Below are positions 1-8,221 of a DNA stretch of 64,000 nucleotides, piece by piece (position 1 is the first letter of the stretch; each line of letters begins with the position of its first letter). A program made the position numbers and the translations under genes. The stretch is from Sphingopyxis terrae subsp. terrae NBRC 15098 (lineage in GTDB: Bacteria > Pseudomonadota > Alphaproteobacteria > Sphingomonadales > Sphingomonadaceae): the NCBI RefSeq assembly GCF_001598815.1, contig NZ_BCZQ01000003.1, positions 434,001-498,000 of the forward strand, in the 5' to 3' direction. The notes beneath the pieces were generated by a model. The model saw only the letters and a list, made by a program, of their open reading frames with translations. It was not told the DNA's origin and ran no database searches.

Positions 1-1
1 C

Positions 2-853
2 CTCCACCAGACCCGCTTCGGCGAAGGCGCCGGTGCCTATGCCGACCAGACGGGGCAGATCGTCACCCGCTGGGCCAGCCAGTGGGAGCGGCCCGAGCTG
101 TGGATCTTCGATTTCCATCACCATCTCTTCGCCGGCGACAGCGGCGAGTGGGTGATCGGCATCGCCGGCCTGTGCGGGCTGTTCTTCATCGTGTCGGGCG
201 TCATCCTGTTGTGGCGGACGCGCCGGACCTTCCGTCTGCGCCTGTGGCCCAAGCGGATGAGCCGGCCGGCGATCGTCACGCATCACCGCGACCTGGGGAT
301 CGTGATGGCGCCGCTGTTGCTGCTCTCGGTCGTCACCGGGACGATGATGATCTTCCGCCCCTTCGCAATGGCGGTCGTCGCACCCTTCGGTTCGATTGCC
401 GCGGCGGAGAAGTCGATGGCACCGCCCAAATATAAGGGCGGCCCGCTCGCCGCGAGGCCCGATTATGCGGCGATGCTCGCCGAAGCGCGCCGCCGCTTTC
501 CCGACGGCGAGTTCCGCATCCTCAGCCTGCCGCGCAAGGCGGGCGACCCGATCATGCTGCGGATGCGCCGACAGGCCGAATGGCTTCCCAACGGGCGCTC
601 GACGCTGTGGTTCGATGCGCAGACGGGCCGGCTGCTGGGTGCGCGCGACGCGCTCGCCATGGCGCCCGCCGCACAGGCGTTCAACAACGCCTATCCGCTG
701 CACGCCGCCAAGGTCGGCGGGCTCGGCTATCGCATCGTCATGACCTTGTCGGGGCTGACGATGGCGATGCTCGGCAGCTTTGCGGTGTGGACCTTCTGGT
801 TCCGGCGGCCGAAGCCCGCCCGCGCCCGACCGCGCCGCATCGCCACCGCCTGA
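2..853 (+). CDS. PepSY-associated membrane protein, C-terminal part (5' end outside window)
   Basis: The frame is open from the first complete codon, so the start lies upstream. The visible 283 residues contain three hydrophobic segments: around WVIGIAGLCGLFFIVSGV, around MAPLLLLSVVTGTMMIF, and near the C-terminus around MTLSGLTMAMLGSFAV. A soluble PepSY-like stretch (region starting RPDYAAMLAEARRRFP) lies between the second and third. The His-rich segment FDFHHHLF just before the first segment is typical of PepSY-associated TM proteins (PF03929), inner-membrane proteins often found beside TonB-dependent siderophore receptors. A role in iron acquisition or ferric-siderophore reduction is family knowledge only; the expected receptor neighbour is outside the window. 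Confidence 0.8.
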   Translation, partial: LHQTRFGEGAGAYADQTGQIVTRWASQWERPELWIFDFHHHLFAGDSGEWVIGIAGLCGLFFIVSGVILLWRTRRTFRLRLWPKRMSRPAIVTHHRDLGIVMAPLLLLSVVTGTMMIFRPFAMAVVAPFGSIAAAEKSMAPPKYKGGPLAARPDYAAMLAEARRRFPDGEFRILSLPRKAGDPIMLRMRRQAEWLPNGRSTLWFDAQTGRLLGARDALAMAPAAQAFNNAYPLHAAKVGGLGYRIVMTLSGLTMAMLGSFAVWTFWFRRPKPARARPRRIATA

Positions 854-889
854 CCCCCCGCTCCGCCCGCGATCGCGCGCCATATTGCG

Positions 890-929
890 GCGCTCCAATA
901 GTTAGGCATTGACCTAACTATTGGAGCGC
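890..929. promoter_or_regulatory. Perfect 17-bp inverted repeat, candidate ArsR operator
   Basis: Bases 890-906 and 913-929 are exact reverse complements around a 6-base centre (cattga). The core GTTAGG-N6-CCTAAC is the kind of dyad bound by ArsR-family winged-helix dimers. A -35-like TTGACC (909-914) straddles the centre and the right arm, and a weak -10-like TAAGAG follows after 17 bases (932-937), so bound repressor would block RNA polymerase. It lies about 30 bases upstream of the ArsR start, which fits autoregulation. Confidence 0.7.
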
Positions 930-958
930 TCTAAGAGGGTTGGCGAAAGGAGACTGCG

Positions 959-1333
959 ATGTCGACCATCCGGCCCGACGCCCCGATTGCGCCCGAACCG
1001 GCGATGATCGACGGCATCTTCCGCGCCCTCGCCGACCCGACACGGCGGCAGGTTCTCGAACGGCTGGGCGAACGACCGGCGTCGGTCAGCGAACTTGCGG
1101 CGCACCACCCGATGGCGCTCCCCTCCTTTCTCGCGCACCTCAAGGTGCTCGAAGGCTGCGGCCTCGTCCATTCGCGCAAGCATGGCCGGGTCCGCACCTA
1201 CAGCCTTGCCCCCGACCGGCTGCGGCTGGCCGAGGACTGGCTCGCGACCCAGCGCCGCCTGTGGGAAGGCCGGCTCGACCGCATGGATGCCTATCTGCTC
1301 TCGCTCAAAAACAAGAAGGAGACCCCCGAATGA
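959..1333 (+). CDS. ArsR-family winged-helix transcriptional regulator
   Basis: 124 residues. The N-terminal half is a typical ArsR/SmtB helix-turn-helix: IFRALADPTRRQVLERL, then SVSELAAHHPMALPSFLAHLKVLEGCGLV, then a wing with RKHGRVRTYSL. There is no obvious CxC metal-binding motif in the recognition helix, so it is more like the regulators paired with SRPBCC/AHSA1 proteins than metal sensors. The ribosome site aaaggag lies seven bases before the ATG. Its stop overlaps the next start (ATGA), indicating translational coupling. It probably represses its own operon through the inverted repeat just upstream. Confidence 0.9.
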   Translation: MSTIRPDAPIAPEPAMIDGIFRALADPTRRQVLERLGERPASVSELAAHHPMALPSFLAHLKVLEGCGLVHSRKHGRVRTYSLAPDRLRLAEDWLATQRRLWEGRLDRMDAYLLSLKNKKETPE

Positions 1334-1809
1334 CCTTTCCGCTCAGCCCGGTCGATCCCGACCTCGACCTTGTCCTCGAACGCGTGATCGACGTGCCCGC
1401 CGACCTTGTGTGGAAGGTCTGGACCACACCCGAGCATCTGGTGCACTGGTTCGTGCCGAAGCCCTGGACGGTCACCGCCTGCGAGATGGACCTGCGCCCC
1501 GGCGGCGTCTTCAGCACGACGATGCGCTCGCCGGAGGGCGAGGAGTTTCCCAACAGCGGCTGCTATCTGGAAGTCGTGCCGGGCGAACGGCTGATCTTCA
1601 CCGACACGCTGCTCCCCGGCTTCCGCCCCGCGCCCGCGCCCTTCTTCACCGCCGGCCTGTTCCTGACGCCGCAGGGCGACAGCACGCTCTATCGCGCGGT
1701 TGCGGTCCACGGCGACAGCGCCGCGCGCCAGAAGCATGAGGAAATGGGCTTCCACGACGGCTGGGGAACCGTGGTCGGCCAGATGGTCGACTATATCAAG
1801 GCGATGTGA
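1330..1809 (+). CDS. SRPBCC (AHSA1-type) domain protein
   Basis: 159 residues covering one START/Bet v 1-like domain: the opening LERVIDVPADLVWKVWTTPEHLVHWF and central DLRPGGVFSTTMRSPEG are standard for the activator-of-Hsp90-ATPase homologue group (PF08327). The C-terminal GFHDGWGTVVGQM is the usual end helix with the GW motif. The start is the ATG inside the stop codon of the ArsR gene; the long upstream extension in this frame overlaps that gene and is not used. The ArsR/SRPBCC pairing is very common in proteobacteria, but the ligand and physiological role are generally unknown. Confidence 0.88.
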   Translation: MTFPLSPVDPDLDLVLERVIDVPADLVWKVWTTPEHLVHWFVPKPWTVTACEMDLRPGGVFSTTMRSPEGEEFPNSGCYLEVVPGERLIFTDTLLPGFRPAPAPFFTAGLFLTPQGDSTLYRAVAVHGDSAARQKHEEMGFHDGWGTVVGQMVDYIKAM

Positions 1810-1822
1810 TCGGCTGATCCCT

Positions 1823-1859
1823 CGGCCGGCGCTTTAATGTTGCTTTAACGCGCCGGCCG
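1823..1859. other. 9-bp inverted repeat between the SRPBCC gene and kup
   Basis: CGGCCGGCG (1823-1831) and CGCCGGCCG (1851-1859) are exact reverse complements around a 19-base spacer containing two copies of CTTTAA. There is no T-run after the right arm, so this is not a clear intrinsic terminator. It could end the upstream operon or belong to the kup leader. Confidence 0.35.
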
Positions 1860-1922
1860 CGCGATCCCCATGGCGCGCTAACACCGATACGCACCACATG
1901 CGATGCTCCAGCATATGGGGCT

Positions 1923-3833
1923 TTGAGTATGACGGCTGCATCCAGAACATCACGCAATTCCACCCTCGCCGCATTGACGCTCGGCGCGATTGGCGTCGTT
2001 TACGGCGATATCGGCACCAGCCCGCTCTATGCGTTTCGCGAAGCACTCGCGCAGACCAGCGGCCGGATCGGCAGCGCCGAAATTCTGGGCGTATTGTCGC
2101 TCGCACTGTGGGCGCTGATCATCGTCGTAACGATGAAATATGTCCTCTTCCTGCTGCGCGCCGACAATGGCGGCGAAGGCGGGGTGCTCTCGCTGATGGC
2201 GCTCGCCAGCCGCGCAACCCAGGGACGTTGGCCGGTCGTAATGGCGCTCGGCGCCATTGGCGCGGGACTCTTCTTCGGTGACGCGATCATCACCCCCGCA
2301 CTGTCAGTTCTGTCGGCAGTCGAGGGACTGAAGACCGTTCCAGGCATCGCGCCGGTGATGTCGCTGCCCGCGATCCTGTTGCTGACGGTGGCTATCCTCA
2401 TCGGCCTTTTCATGATCCAGGCGCGCGGCACAGCGAGCGTCGCGGGGCTGTTCGGCCCGATATGCGCGGTCTGGTTCGTCGCACTCGCGCTGCTCGGCCT
2501 GTGGCACATCGCCGATGCCCCGCAAATCCTGTTCGCCTTCAATCCCGTCCACGCCGTCCTGTTTCTGACGAGCCATGGCACCACCGGCCTGTTCGTGCTT
2601 GGCGCCGTCTTCCTGACCGTCACCGGAGCCGAGGCGCTGATCGCCGATATGGGGCATTTCGGCCGCAAGCCGATTCAGCTTGGCTGGCTGGGATTCGTCT
2701 GGCCGGCGCTGACCCTCAACTATCTGGGCCAGGGCGCACTCGCGCTCAAGGCGCTCGCGGCGGCGAAGGCCGCCGGGCAGCCCTTTGCCAATGCCGACTG
2801 GTTTTTTCTGATGGCGCCCGACGCACTGCGCGCGCCGCTCGTGATCCTCGCGACGCTGGCGACGATCATCGCTAGCCAGGCAGTGATCACCGGCGCCTAT
2901 TCGCTGACGCAGCAGGCGATCGCGCTCGGCCTGCTGCCGCGCATGACGATCCGCCAGACCTCGGCCGACCAGCAAGGGCAAATCTATATGCCGGTGGTCA
3001 ACTGGCTGTTGCTCGCCGGCATCCTGCTCCTTGTCTTCGGGTTCCAGAGCAGCAGCCGGATGGCTGCCGCCTATGGCATCGCAGTGACCGGCACAATGGT
3101 CGTCACCACCTGTCTTGCCTTCATCGTCGCGTGGAAGCTCTGGAAATGGGATGTCTTCTGGACCGCGCTCCTGTTCCTGCCCTTCCTCGCCATCGACCTG
3201 ATCTTCTTTGGCGCGAACATCCTGCGCGTCGTCGAAGGCGGCTGGGTGCCGCTTCTGGTCGGCACGGTGATGATCGGCCTGATCGCGACCTGGCGGCGCG
3301 GCCGCGCCATCGCGCTGCGACGCGGAGCCGATCAGGGCATTCCGATGAGCGAACTCGCCTCCGCGCTCGCCAAGCGTCCGCCGCCCCGCGTCGAAGGCAT
3401 CGCCGTCTATCTGACCGAGGATACCGACCGTGCGCCGAGCGCGCTGCTCCACAACCTCAAACACAACAAGGTGCTGCATGCCCGCAACATCCTGCTCACC
3501 GTCGCGACCGCGCGGGCGCCGCATGTGCCATCTGCGGACCGGCTCGCGCAAACGCCGCTCGGCGCCGATTTCGTCGCAGCCCGGCTAACCTACGGTTATA
3601 TGGACCATATCGATGTGCCGAGCGATCTGGGCACCGCGGGGCTGCTCGCCGGCTCCGGCGGAACATCCTTCTTCGTCGGACGCAATGCGATCCGCGCGGC
3701 GGCGCGGCCGGCGATGCCGTTGATCCCCCTGCTGCTCTTCCGCTTCCTTCATCGCAACGCTGCCGACCCCACCGCCTTCTTCGGGGTGCCGACCAACCGC
3801 GTGGTCGAACTTGGCTCGCAGATCGAACTCTAG
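1923..3833 (+). CDS. kup: KUP-family potassium uptake transporter
   Basis: About 634-636 residues, normal for Kup/Trk-type H+/K+ symporters. The N-terminal signature VVYGDIGTSPLYAFREAL is diagnostic, followed by about twelve membrane segments and a cytoplasmic C-terminal domain from about residue 470 (VEGIAVYLTEDTDRAPSALLHN). Two starts are six bases apart, TTG at 1923 and ATG at 1929; the ATG is more likely (MTAASRTSRN). It imports K+ across the inner membrane. A sensor kinase and response regulator of KdpD/KdpE type follow after 17 bases, suggesting that K+ supply or turgor controls this locus. Confidence 0.95.
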   Translation: MSMTAASRTSRNSTLAALTLGAIGVVYGDIGTSPLYAFREALAQTSGRIGSAEILGVLSLALWALIIVVTMKYVLFLLRADNGGEGGVLSLMALASRATQGRWPVVMALGAIGAGLFFGDAIITPALSVLSAVEGLKTVPGIAPVMSLPAILLLTVAILIGLFMIQARGTASVAGLFGPICAVWFVALALLGLWHIADAPQILFAFNPVHAVLFLTSHGTTGLFVLGAVFLTVTGAEALIADMGHFGRKPIQLGWLGFVWPALTLNYLGQGALALKALAAAKAAGQPFANADWFFLMAPDALRAPLVILATLATIIASQAVITGAYSLTQQAIALGLLPRMTIRQTSADQQGQIYMPVVNWLLLAGILLLVFGFQSSSRMAAAYGIAVTGTMVVTTCLAFIVAWKLWKWDVFWTALLFLPFLAIDLIFFGANILRVVEGGWVPLLVGTVMIGLIATWRRGRAIALRRGADQGIPMSELASALAKRPPPRVEGIAVYLTEDTDRAPSALLHNLKHNKVLHARNILLTVATARAPHVPSADRLAQTPLGADFVAARLTYGYMDHIDVPSDLGTAGLLAGSGGTSFFVGRNAIRAAARPAMPLIPLLLFRFLHRNAADPTAFFGVPTNRVVELGSQIEL

Positions 3834-3850
3834 CAGGTTATGAGAGGGTC

Positions 3851-5284
3851 ATGCGCGTCCAGCCCGCCGCCTATATCCTTGCCCTGACCGGGGTTGCGCT
3901 GGTCGCGCTGGCGACGAGCCTGTTGCACAGCCATCTGGGTCTGGCATCGGCGGCGTTGCTCTTCCTGCTGCCCGTTCTGCTCGCATCGGTTCACGGGGGC
4001 ATGGGACCAGCACTGGTGGCGGCGGTCGCCGGGGCGCTGTCCTTCAATTTCTTCCTGTTGCCGCCGCGCTTCACCTTTCGCATCGACAGTTTCGACCATG
4101 TGATCAGCGTCGTCGTACTGCTGGTGGTGGCGCTGGTGACAAGCCGCCTCGCCACCGCGCTGAAAAGCCGCGAAGCCGAAGCGCGGGCGCAGGCGGCGGC
4201 AAGCGCCGAACAAGCCGAACTTGCTGGCCTGCTGGGTGGTGACACGCCCGATGCGCTGGATCGCGCTCTGGCATTGATCGGCGAACGCTATGGCAGTGCG
4301 CGCCTGATCGCCGGAACGGAACCGGACGCAAGCGATGCCGCCTTTTCGAGCCTCGATCGATCGGCTGCCGCATGGGCGACCAACGGCGCCGAGGCGACGG
4401 GTCATGGCAGCACCGCGCTGCCCGCCAGCGACTGGAGCTTCTTGCCGCTGGCACCCGGTCGGCCCGATGGCACCGCGCTGCTTGCCGTCGCGCGGCCGGC
4501 GGGCGGCGGCACCCGTACGCCGACCGAGGCTCAGCAATTGCAGGCGCTCGCCCGGCTGATCGGTCAGGCCCGTGACCGCCGCGCGCTCGACACCGAACGC
4601 CGCGCCCGCGAACGGCTGGAGGATCAGGATGCGCTGCGCGGTACATTGCTGGCGGCGCTCGCGCATGATTTCCGGACCCCGCTGACCGTTCTGGGCGGCG
4701 AGATATCGGCGCTGGGCGGCGATCCCGACATGCGCCGCCGGGCGCTCGCCGAGGTTCAGCGGCTCGGTGCCATGATGGACGATTTGGTCGGTGCGGCCCG
4801 GATCGAAAGCGGTGCCCTGCGACCGGCGATCGAGGCGGTCGATCTGGTTGACTGCATCGACAGCGCTGCCGAACGGCTCGCGCCGCAGCTGGCCGCGCGC
4901 GAAGTGGCGCGCGATCTGCCCGCCGATCTGCCGCTGATCGCCGCCGACCCGATCCTGCTGACGCACATATTGACCAATTTGCTCGCCAATGCGGGTCGTC
5001 ACGCACGCGCGGCGATCCGCATCAGTGCGATGGCGGCGGACGGCTTCGTCGAATTCCATGTCGACGACGACGGGCCGGGCGTGCCGCCGACACTCCGGTC
5101 CCGTCTGTTCGAGCGCTTCGCGCGCGGCGAAGGCGGCGACCGGAGCGGCGGGAGCGGGCTTGGCCTTGCTATCGTCAAGGGCTTCGCCGACGCCATGGGA
5201 ATCGCGGTGGCCGCGGGCGATGCCCCCGGCGGCGGTGCACGCTTCACGCTGCGTCTTCCGCAGCGCCAGACGGCGCGCGTATGA
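3851..5284 (+). CDS. Short KdpD-like sensor histidine kinase
   Basis: 477 residues. Four tightly spaced membrane helices within the first ~100 residues form a DUF4118 module as in KdpD. A GAF-like linker, a HisKA domain with the phospho-acceptor box AHDFRTPLT (His about 271) and a HATPase_c domain (NLLANAGRHA, DDDGPGVP, GGSGLGLAIVKG) follow. The roughly 400-residue N-terminal KdpD/Usp portion of classical KdpD is absent. The start is the ATG with GAGAGGG upstream; earlier in-frame sequence lies inside kup. Its stop overlaps the response-regulator start by ATGA. Because it sits behind kup rather than kdpFABC, it may control kup; that is inference. Confidence 0.9.
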   Translation: MRVQPAAYILALTGVALVALATSLLHSHLGLASAALLFLLPVLLASVHGGMGPALVAAVAGALSFNFFLLPPRFTFRIDSFDHVISVVVLLVVALVTSRLATALKSREAEARAQAAASAEQAELAGLLGGDTPDALDRALALIGERYGSARLIAGTEPDASDAAFSSLDRSAAAWATNGAEATGHGSTALPASDWSFLPLAPGRPDGTALLAVARPAGGGTRTPTEAQQLQALARLIGQARDRRALDTERRARERLEDQDALRGTLLAALAHDFRTPLTVLGGEISALGGDPDMRRRALAEVQRLGAMMDDLVGAARIESGALRPAIEAVDLVDCIDSAAERLAPQLAAREVARDLPADLPLIAADPILLTHILTNLLANAGRHARAAIRISAMAADGFVEFHVDDDGPGVPPTLRSRLFERFARGEGGDRSGGSGLGLAIVKGFADAMGIAVAAGDAPGGGARFTLRLPQRQTARV

Positions 5285-5961
5285 CGCGGGTGCTGGTGGT
5301 CGACGACGAACCGGCGATCCGGCGGCTCGTCGCGCGCGTTCTAGAACGCGGCGGCTTTACCGCCGTCGCCGTCGACCATGCGCGCGGGGCGCTCGCCGAG
5401 GTCGAGCGCGCGCCCCCGGACGCCGCGATCGTCGATCTGGGCTTGCCAGACATGGACGGAATCGAGCTGGTCGCGGCGCTTCGTCAGCGGATCGCCGCAC
5501 CGCTGCTCGTGCTTACCGCGCGCGACGCAACGGCGGACAAGATCGCGGCGCTCGACCTGGGCGCCGACGATTATGTCGTAAAGCCCTTCGACGGCGACGA
5601 ATTGCTCGCCCGCTTGCGCGCCGCGCTCCGCCGCGCCGGGCGCGCGATCGGCGCCGACGGCTTGCAACGCCATGGCGCGATCAGCATTGATGCCGCGCAC
5701 CACGAACTGCGCCGCGGCGACATGCCGGTCGCACTGACGCCGCGCGAGTTTGCGGTGATGGAAGTACTCGTCGCGGCAGGCGGCAGGCTCGTCACCCATC
5801 ACGACCTTCTCACCCGCGTCTGGGGTCCGGCGCATGCTGGCGATACCGATTATATCCGCGTCGTGGTGCGCGCGCTGCGGCTGAAGCTGGAGGCCGACCC
5901 ATCGGCGCCCACACTTATCCGCAACGAACCCGGCATCGGATACCGGCTCGGCGAGGCATAG
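5281..5961 (+). CDS. OmpR/KdpE-family response regulator
   Basis: 226 residues. The receiver domain has the acidic pocket (D8, D9), phospho-acceptor D52 in IVDLGLPD and conserved K101 in VVKPFDGDE. A C-terminal winged-helix trans_reg_C domain (LTPREFAVMEVLVAAGG; TDYIRVVVRALRLKLE; NEPGIGYRL) follows. Length and sequence are closest to KdpE. It is translationally coupled to the kinase by a four-base overlap and is its expected partner. The target promoter is unknown; the obvious candidate is the upstream kup promoter. Confidence 0.93.
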   Translation: MTRVLVVDDEPAIRRLVARVLERGGFTAVAVDHARGALAEVERAPPDAAIVDLGLPDMDGIELVAALRQRIAAPLLVLTARDATADKIAALDLGADDYVVKPFDGDELLARLRAALRRAGRAIGADGLQRHGAISIDAAHHELRRGDMPVALTPREFAVMEVLVAAGGRLVTHHDLLTRVWGPAHAGDTDYIRVVVRALRLKLEADPSAPTLIRNEPGIGYRLGEA

Positions 5962-6006
5962 CGCGCTTTCCTATTTTCGCCGCGCTCCTATATCGTCATC
6001 GCTTCC

Positions 6007-8175
6007 ATGACCCGTGCCCGCGTCCTCCTTCTGACCGCCGCCCTCGGCCCGCTCGACTATCGCGTCCCGCACGGCAGCGACGCGCCGCTCGGCAGCGTCG
6101 TCGTCGCGCCGCTCGGCCCGCGGCGGCTGGGCGGCGCCGTGTGGGAGGACGATAGCTTCGGCGCCCCAGAGCCCGTCGGCGACAACCGCCTGCGCAATTT
6201 GTTCGAAGTCGTGCCGGTGCCGCCGATCCGCGCCCCGCTGCGCCGCCTCGTCGAATGGACCAGCGACTATTATCTCGCACCCCCGGGATCGGTGCTGCGC
6301 ATGGTTCTGCCCGGCGCCGCCTTTGCCGACGCGCGGCGCCCCATCGTCGAATATCGTGCGACGGGCGAACGACCGGCGCGGATGACGCCGCAACGCACCG
6401 TTGCGCTCGAAAAGATCGGCGCACGGCAGGGCATTGTGCGCGAACTCGCGGCACTGGGCGAAGTCAGCGAGGCGGTGATCCGTGGCCTCGTCCAGACGGG
6501 CGCACTCGAGGCGGTGAGCGTGTCGGCCGATCAGCCCTATCCGGAGCCCGACTCTGCATTCGCGCCGCCCGACCTCTCGGTCGAACAGGCGGCCGCTGCC
6601 GGGCAATTGCGCGACGCCGTCGCCGCCCGCGGGTTCGAGACGCTGCTGCTCGACGGCGTCACCGGATCGGGCAAGACCGAAGTCTATATGGAAGCGATTG
6701 CCGCCGCCGTGGATGCCGGCCGGCAGGCGCTCGTCCTGCTCCCCGAGATCGCGCTTACCGAACCAATGCTGACGCGCTTTGCCGCGCGCTTCGGCTGCGA
6801 GCCGGTGGCGTGGCACAGCGGGCTGCGATCGGTCGAGCGGCGGCGCGCCTGGCACGCGATCGCAAGCGGCGAGGCGAAGATCGTCGTCGGCGCGCGCTCG
6901 GCGCTGTTCCTGCCTTACGCCAATCTGGGCGTGATCGTCGTCGACGAGGCGCATGAAACCAGCTTCAAGCAAGAGGATGGCGTCCATTATCACGCGCGCG
7001 ACGTCGCGGTGATGCGCGGCCATTTCGAAGGCTTGCCGGTGATCCTTGCGAGCGCGACCCCCGCGCTCGAAAGCCTCGCGCAGGTCGAGGCCGGACGCTA
7101 TCGCCACATCGTGCTCCCCGCCCGCTTTGGCGGCGCGACGCTGCCCGATCTTGCCGCAATCGACATGCGGCAGGATCCGCCCGATCGCGGCCGCTGGCTC
7201 GCGCCGCCGCTCGTCGAGGCACTCGCCGACCGGTTGCAGAAGGGCGAGCAGAGCCTGCTGTTCCTCAACCGCCGCGGCTTTGCGCCGCTGACGCTGTGCC
7301 GAACCTGCGGCCACCGCATTCAGTGCCCGAACTGCACCGCGTGGATGGTCGAGCACCGGCTCGTCCACCGCCTCGCTTGCCACCATTGCGGTCATGTGAT
7401 GCCGCCGCCGCGCCTCTGCCCCGAATGCGAGGACGAGGACAGCCTTGTCGCGTGCGGCCCCGGCGTCGAGCGCGTTGCCGACGAGGTGAGCTTACGCTTT
7501 CCTGAGGCGCGCACCGCGATCGTCACCAGCGACACCCTGTGGTCGCCCGCGAAGGCGGCCGAGTTTGTCGAGGCGGTCGAGGGTGGGCTCGTCGACATCA
7601 TCATCGGCACCCAGCTCGTCACCAAGGGCTATCATTTCCCCAATCTCACGCTCGTCGGGGTGGTCGACGCCGACCTCGGCCTCGACGGCGGCGACCTGCG
7701 CGCCGCGGAGCGGACCTTCCAGCAGATCGCGCAGGTCGCGGGACGTGCGGGGCGCGGCGTGAAGCCCGGCGAGGTGCTGATCCAGACGCGCGTACCCGAC
7801 GCCCCCGTCATGGCGGCGCTCGTCGCCAACGACCGCGAAGGCTTTTATGCCGCCGAAGCGGCGGCGCGCAAATTCGCCGGGGCGCCGCCCTATGGCCGCT
7901 TCGCCGCGCTCGTCATCTCGTCCGAAGATATCGAGGTTGCGCGCGGTGTCGCGCAGCGGCTGGGCGAAAAGGCGCCCGTCGCCGACGGCCTCGCCATCTA
8001 TGGGCCAGCGCCCGCGCCGCTCGCGATGCTGCGCGGCCGCCACCGCTTCCGCCTCCTCCTCCACGCCCCGCGCAGCTTCGACCTGCAGGGCGCTATCCGC
8101 GACTGGATCAGCAGCATCGATTGGCCAGCAAAGGTGCGCCTCGCGATCGACGTCGATCCCTATAGTTTCGTCTGA
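6007..8175 (+). CDS. priA: Primosomal replication protein N' (PriA helicase)
   Basis: 722 residues, full length. Walker A is DGVTGSGKTEVY, the DEAH box is VVDEAHETSFKQEDG, and eight zinc-binding cysteines occur as four pairs (CRTC, CPNC, CHHC, CPEC) between about residues 430 and 480. The late helicase motifs GTQLVTKGYHFPN and QVAGRAGRG are present. PriA recognises stalled or collapsed replication forks and reloads the replisome. It stands alone between the K+ regulon genes and an esterase, starting 45 bases after the response regulator. Confidence 0.97.
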   Translation: MTRARVLLLTAALGPLDYRVPHGSDAPLGSVVVAPLGPRRLGGAVWEDDSFGAPEPVGDNRLRNLFEVVPVPPIRAPLRRLVEWTSDYYLAPPGSVLRMVLPGAAFADARRPIVEYRATGERPARMTPQRTVALEKIGARQGIVRELAALGEVSEAVIRGLVQTGALEAVSVSADQPYPEPDSAFAPPDLSVEQAAAAGQLRDAVAARGFETLLLDGVTGSGKTEVYMEAIAAAVDAGRQALVLLPEIALTEPMLTRFAARFGCEPVAWHSGLRSVERRRAWHAIASGEAKIVVGARSALFLPYANLGVIVVDEAHETSFKQEDGVHYHARDVAVMRGHFEGLPVILASATPALESLAQVEAGRYRHIVLPARFGGATLPDLAAIDMRQDPPDRGRWLAPPLVEALADRLQKGEQSLLFLNRRGFAPLTLCRTCGHRIQCPNCTAWMVEHRLVHRLACHHCGHVMPPPRLCPECEDEDSLVACGPGVERVADEVSLRFPEARTAIVTSDTLWSPAKAAEFVEAVEGGLVDIIIGTQLVTKGYHFPNLTLVGVVDADLGLDGGDLRAAERTFQQIAQVAGRAGRGVKPGEVLIQTRVPDAPVMAALVANDREGFYAAEAAARKFAGAPPYGRFAALVISSEDIEVARGVAQRLGEKAPVADGLAIYGPAPAPLAMLRGRHRFRLLLHAPRSFDLQGAIRDWISSIDWPAKVRLAIDVDPYSFV

Positions 8176-8221
8176 GGCGAATCGGCATTTACAGGGCCGA
8201 CATTGGGGCTAGACCTCGGTC

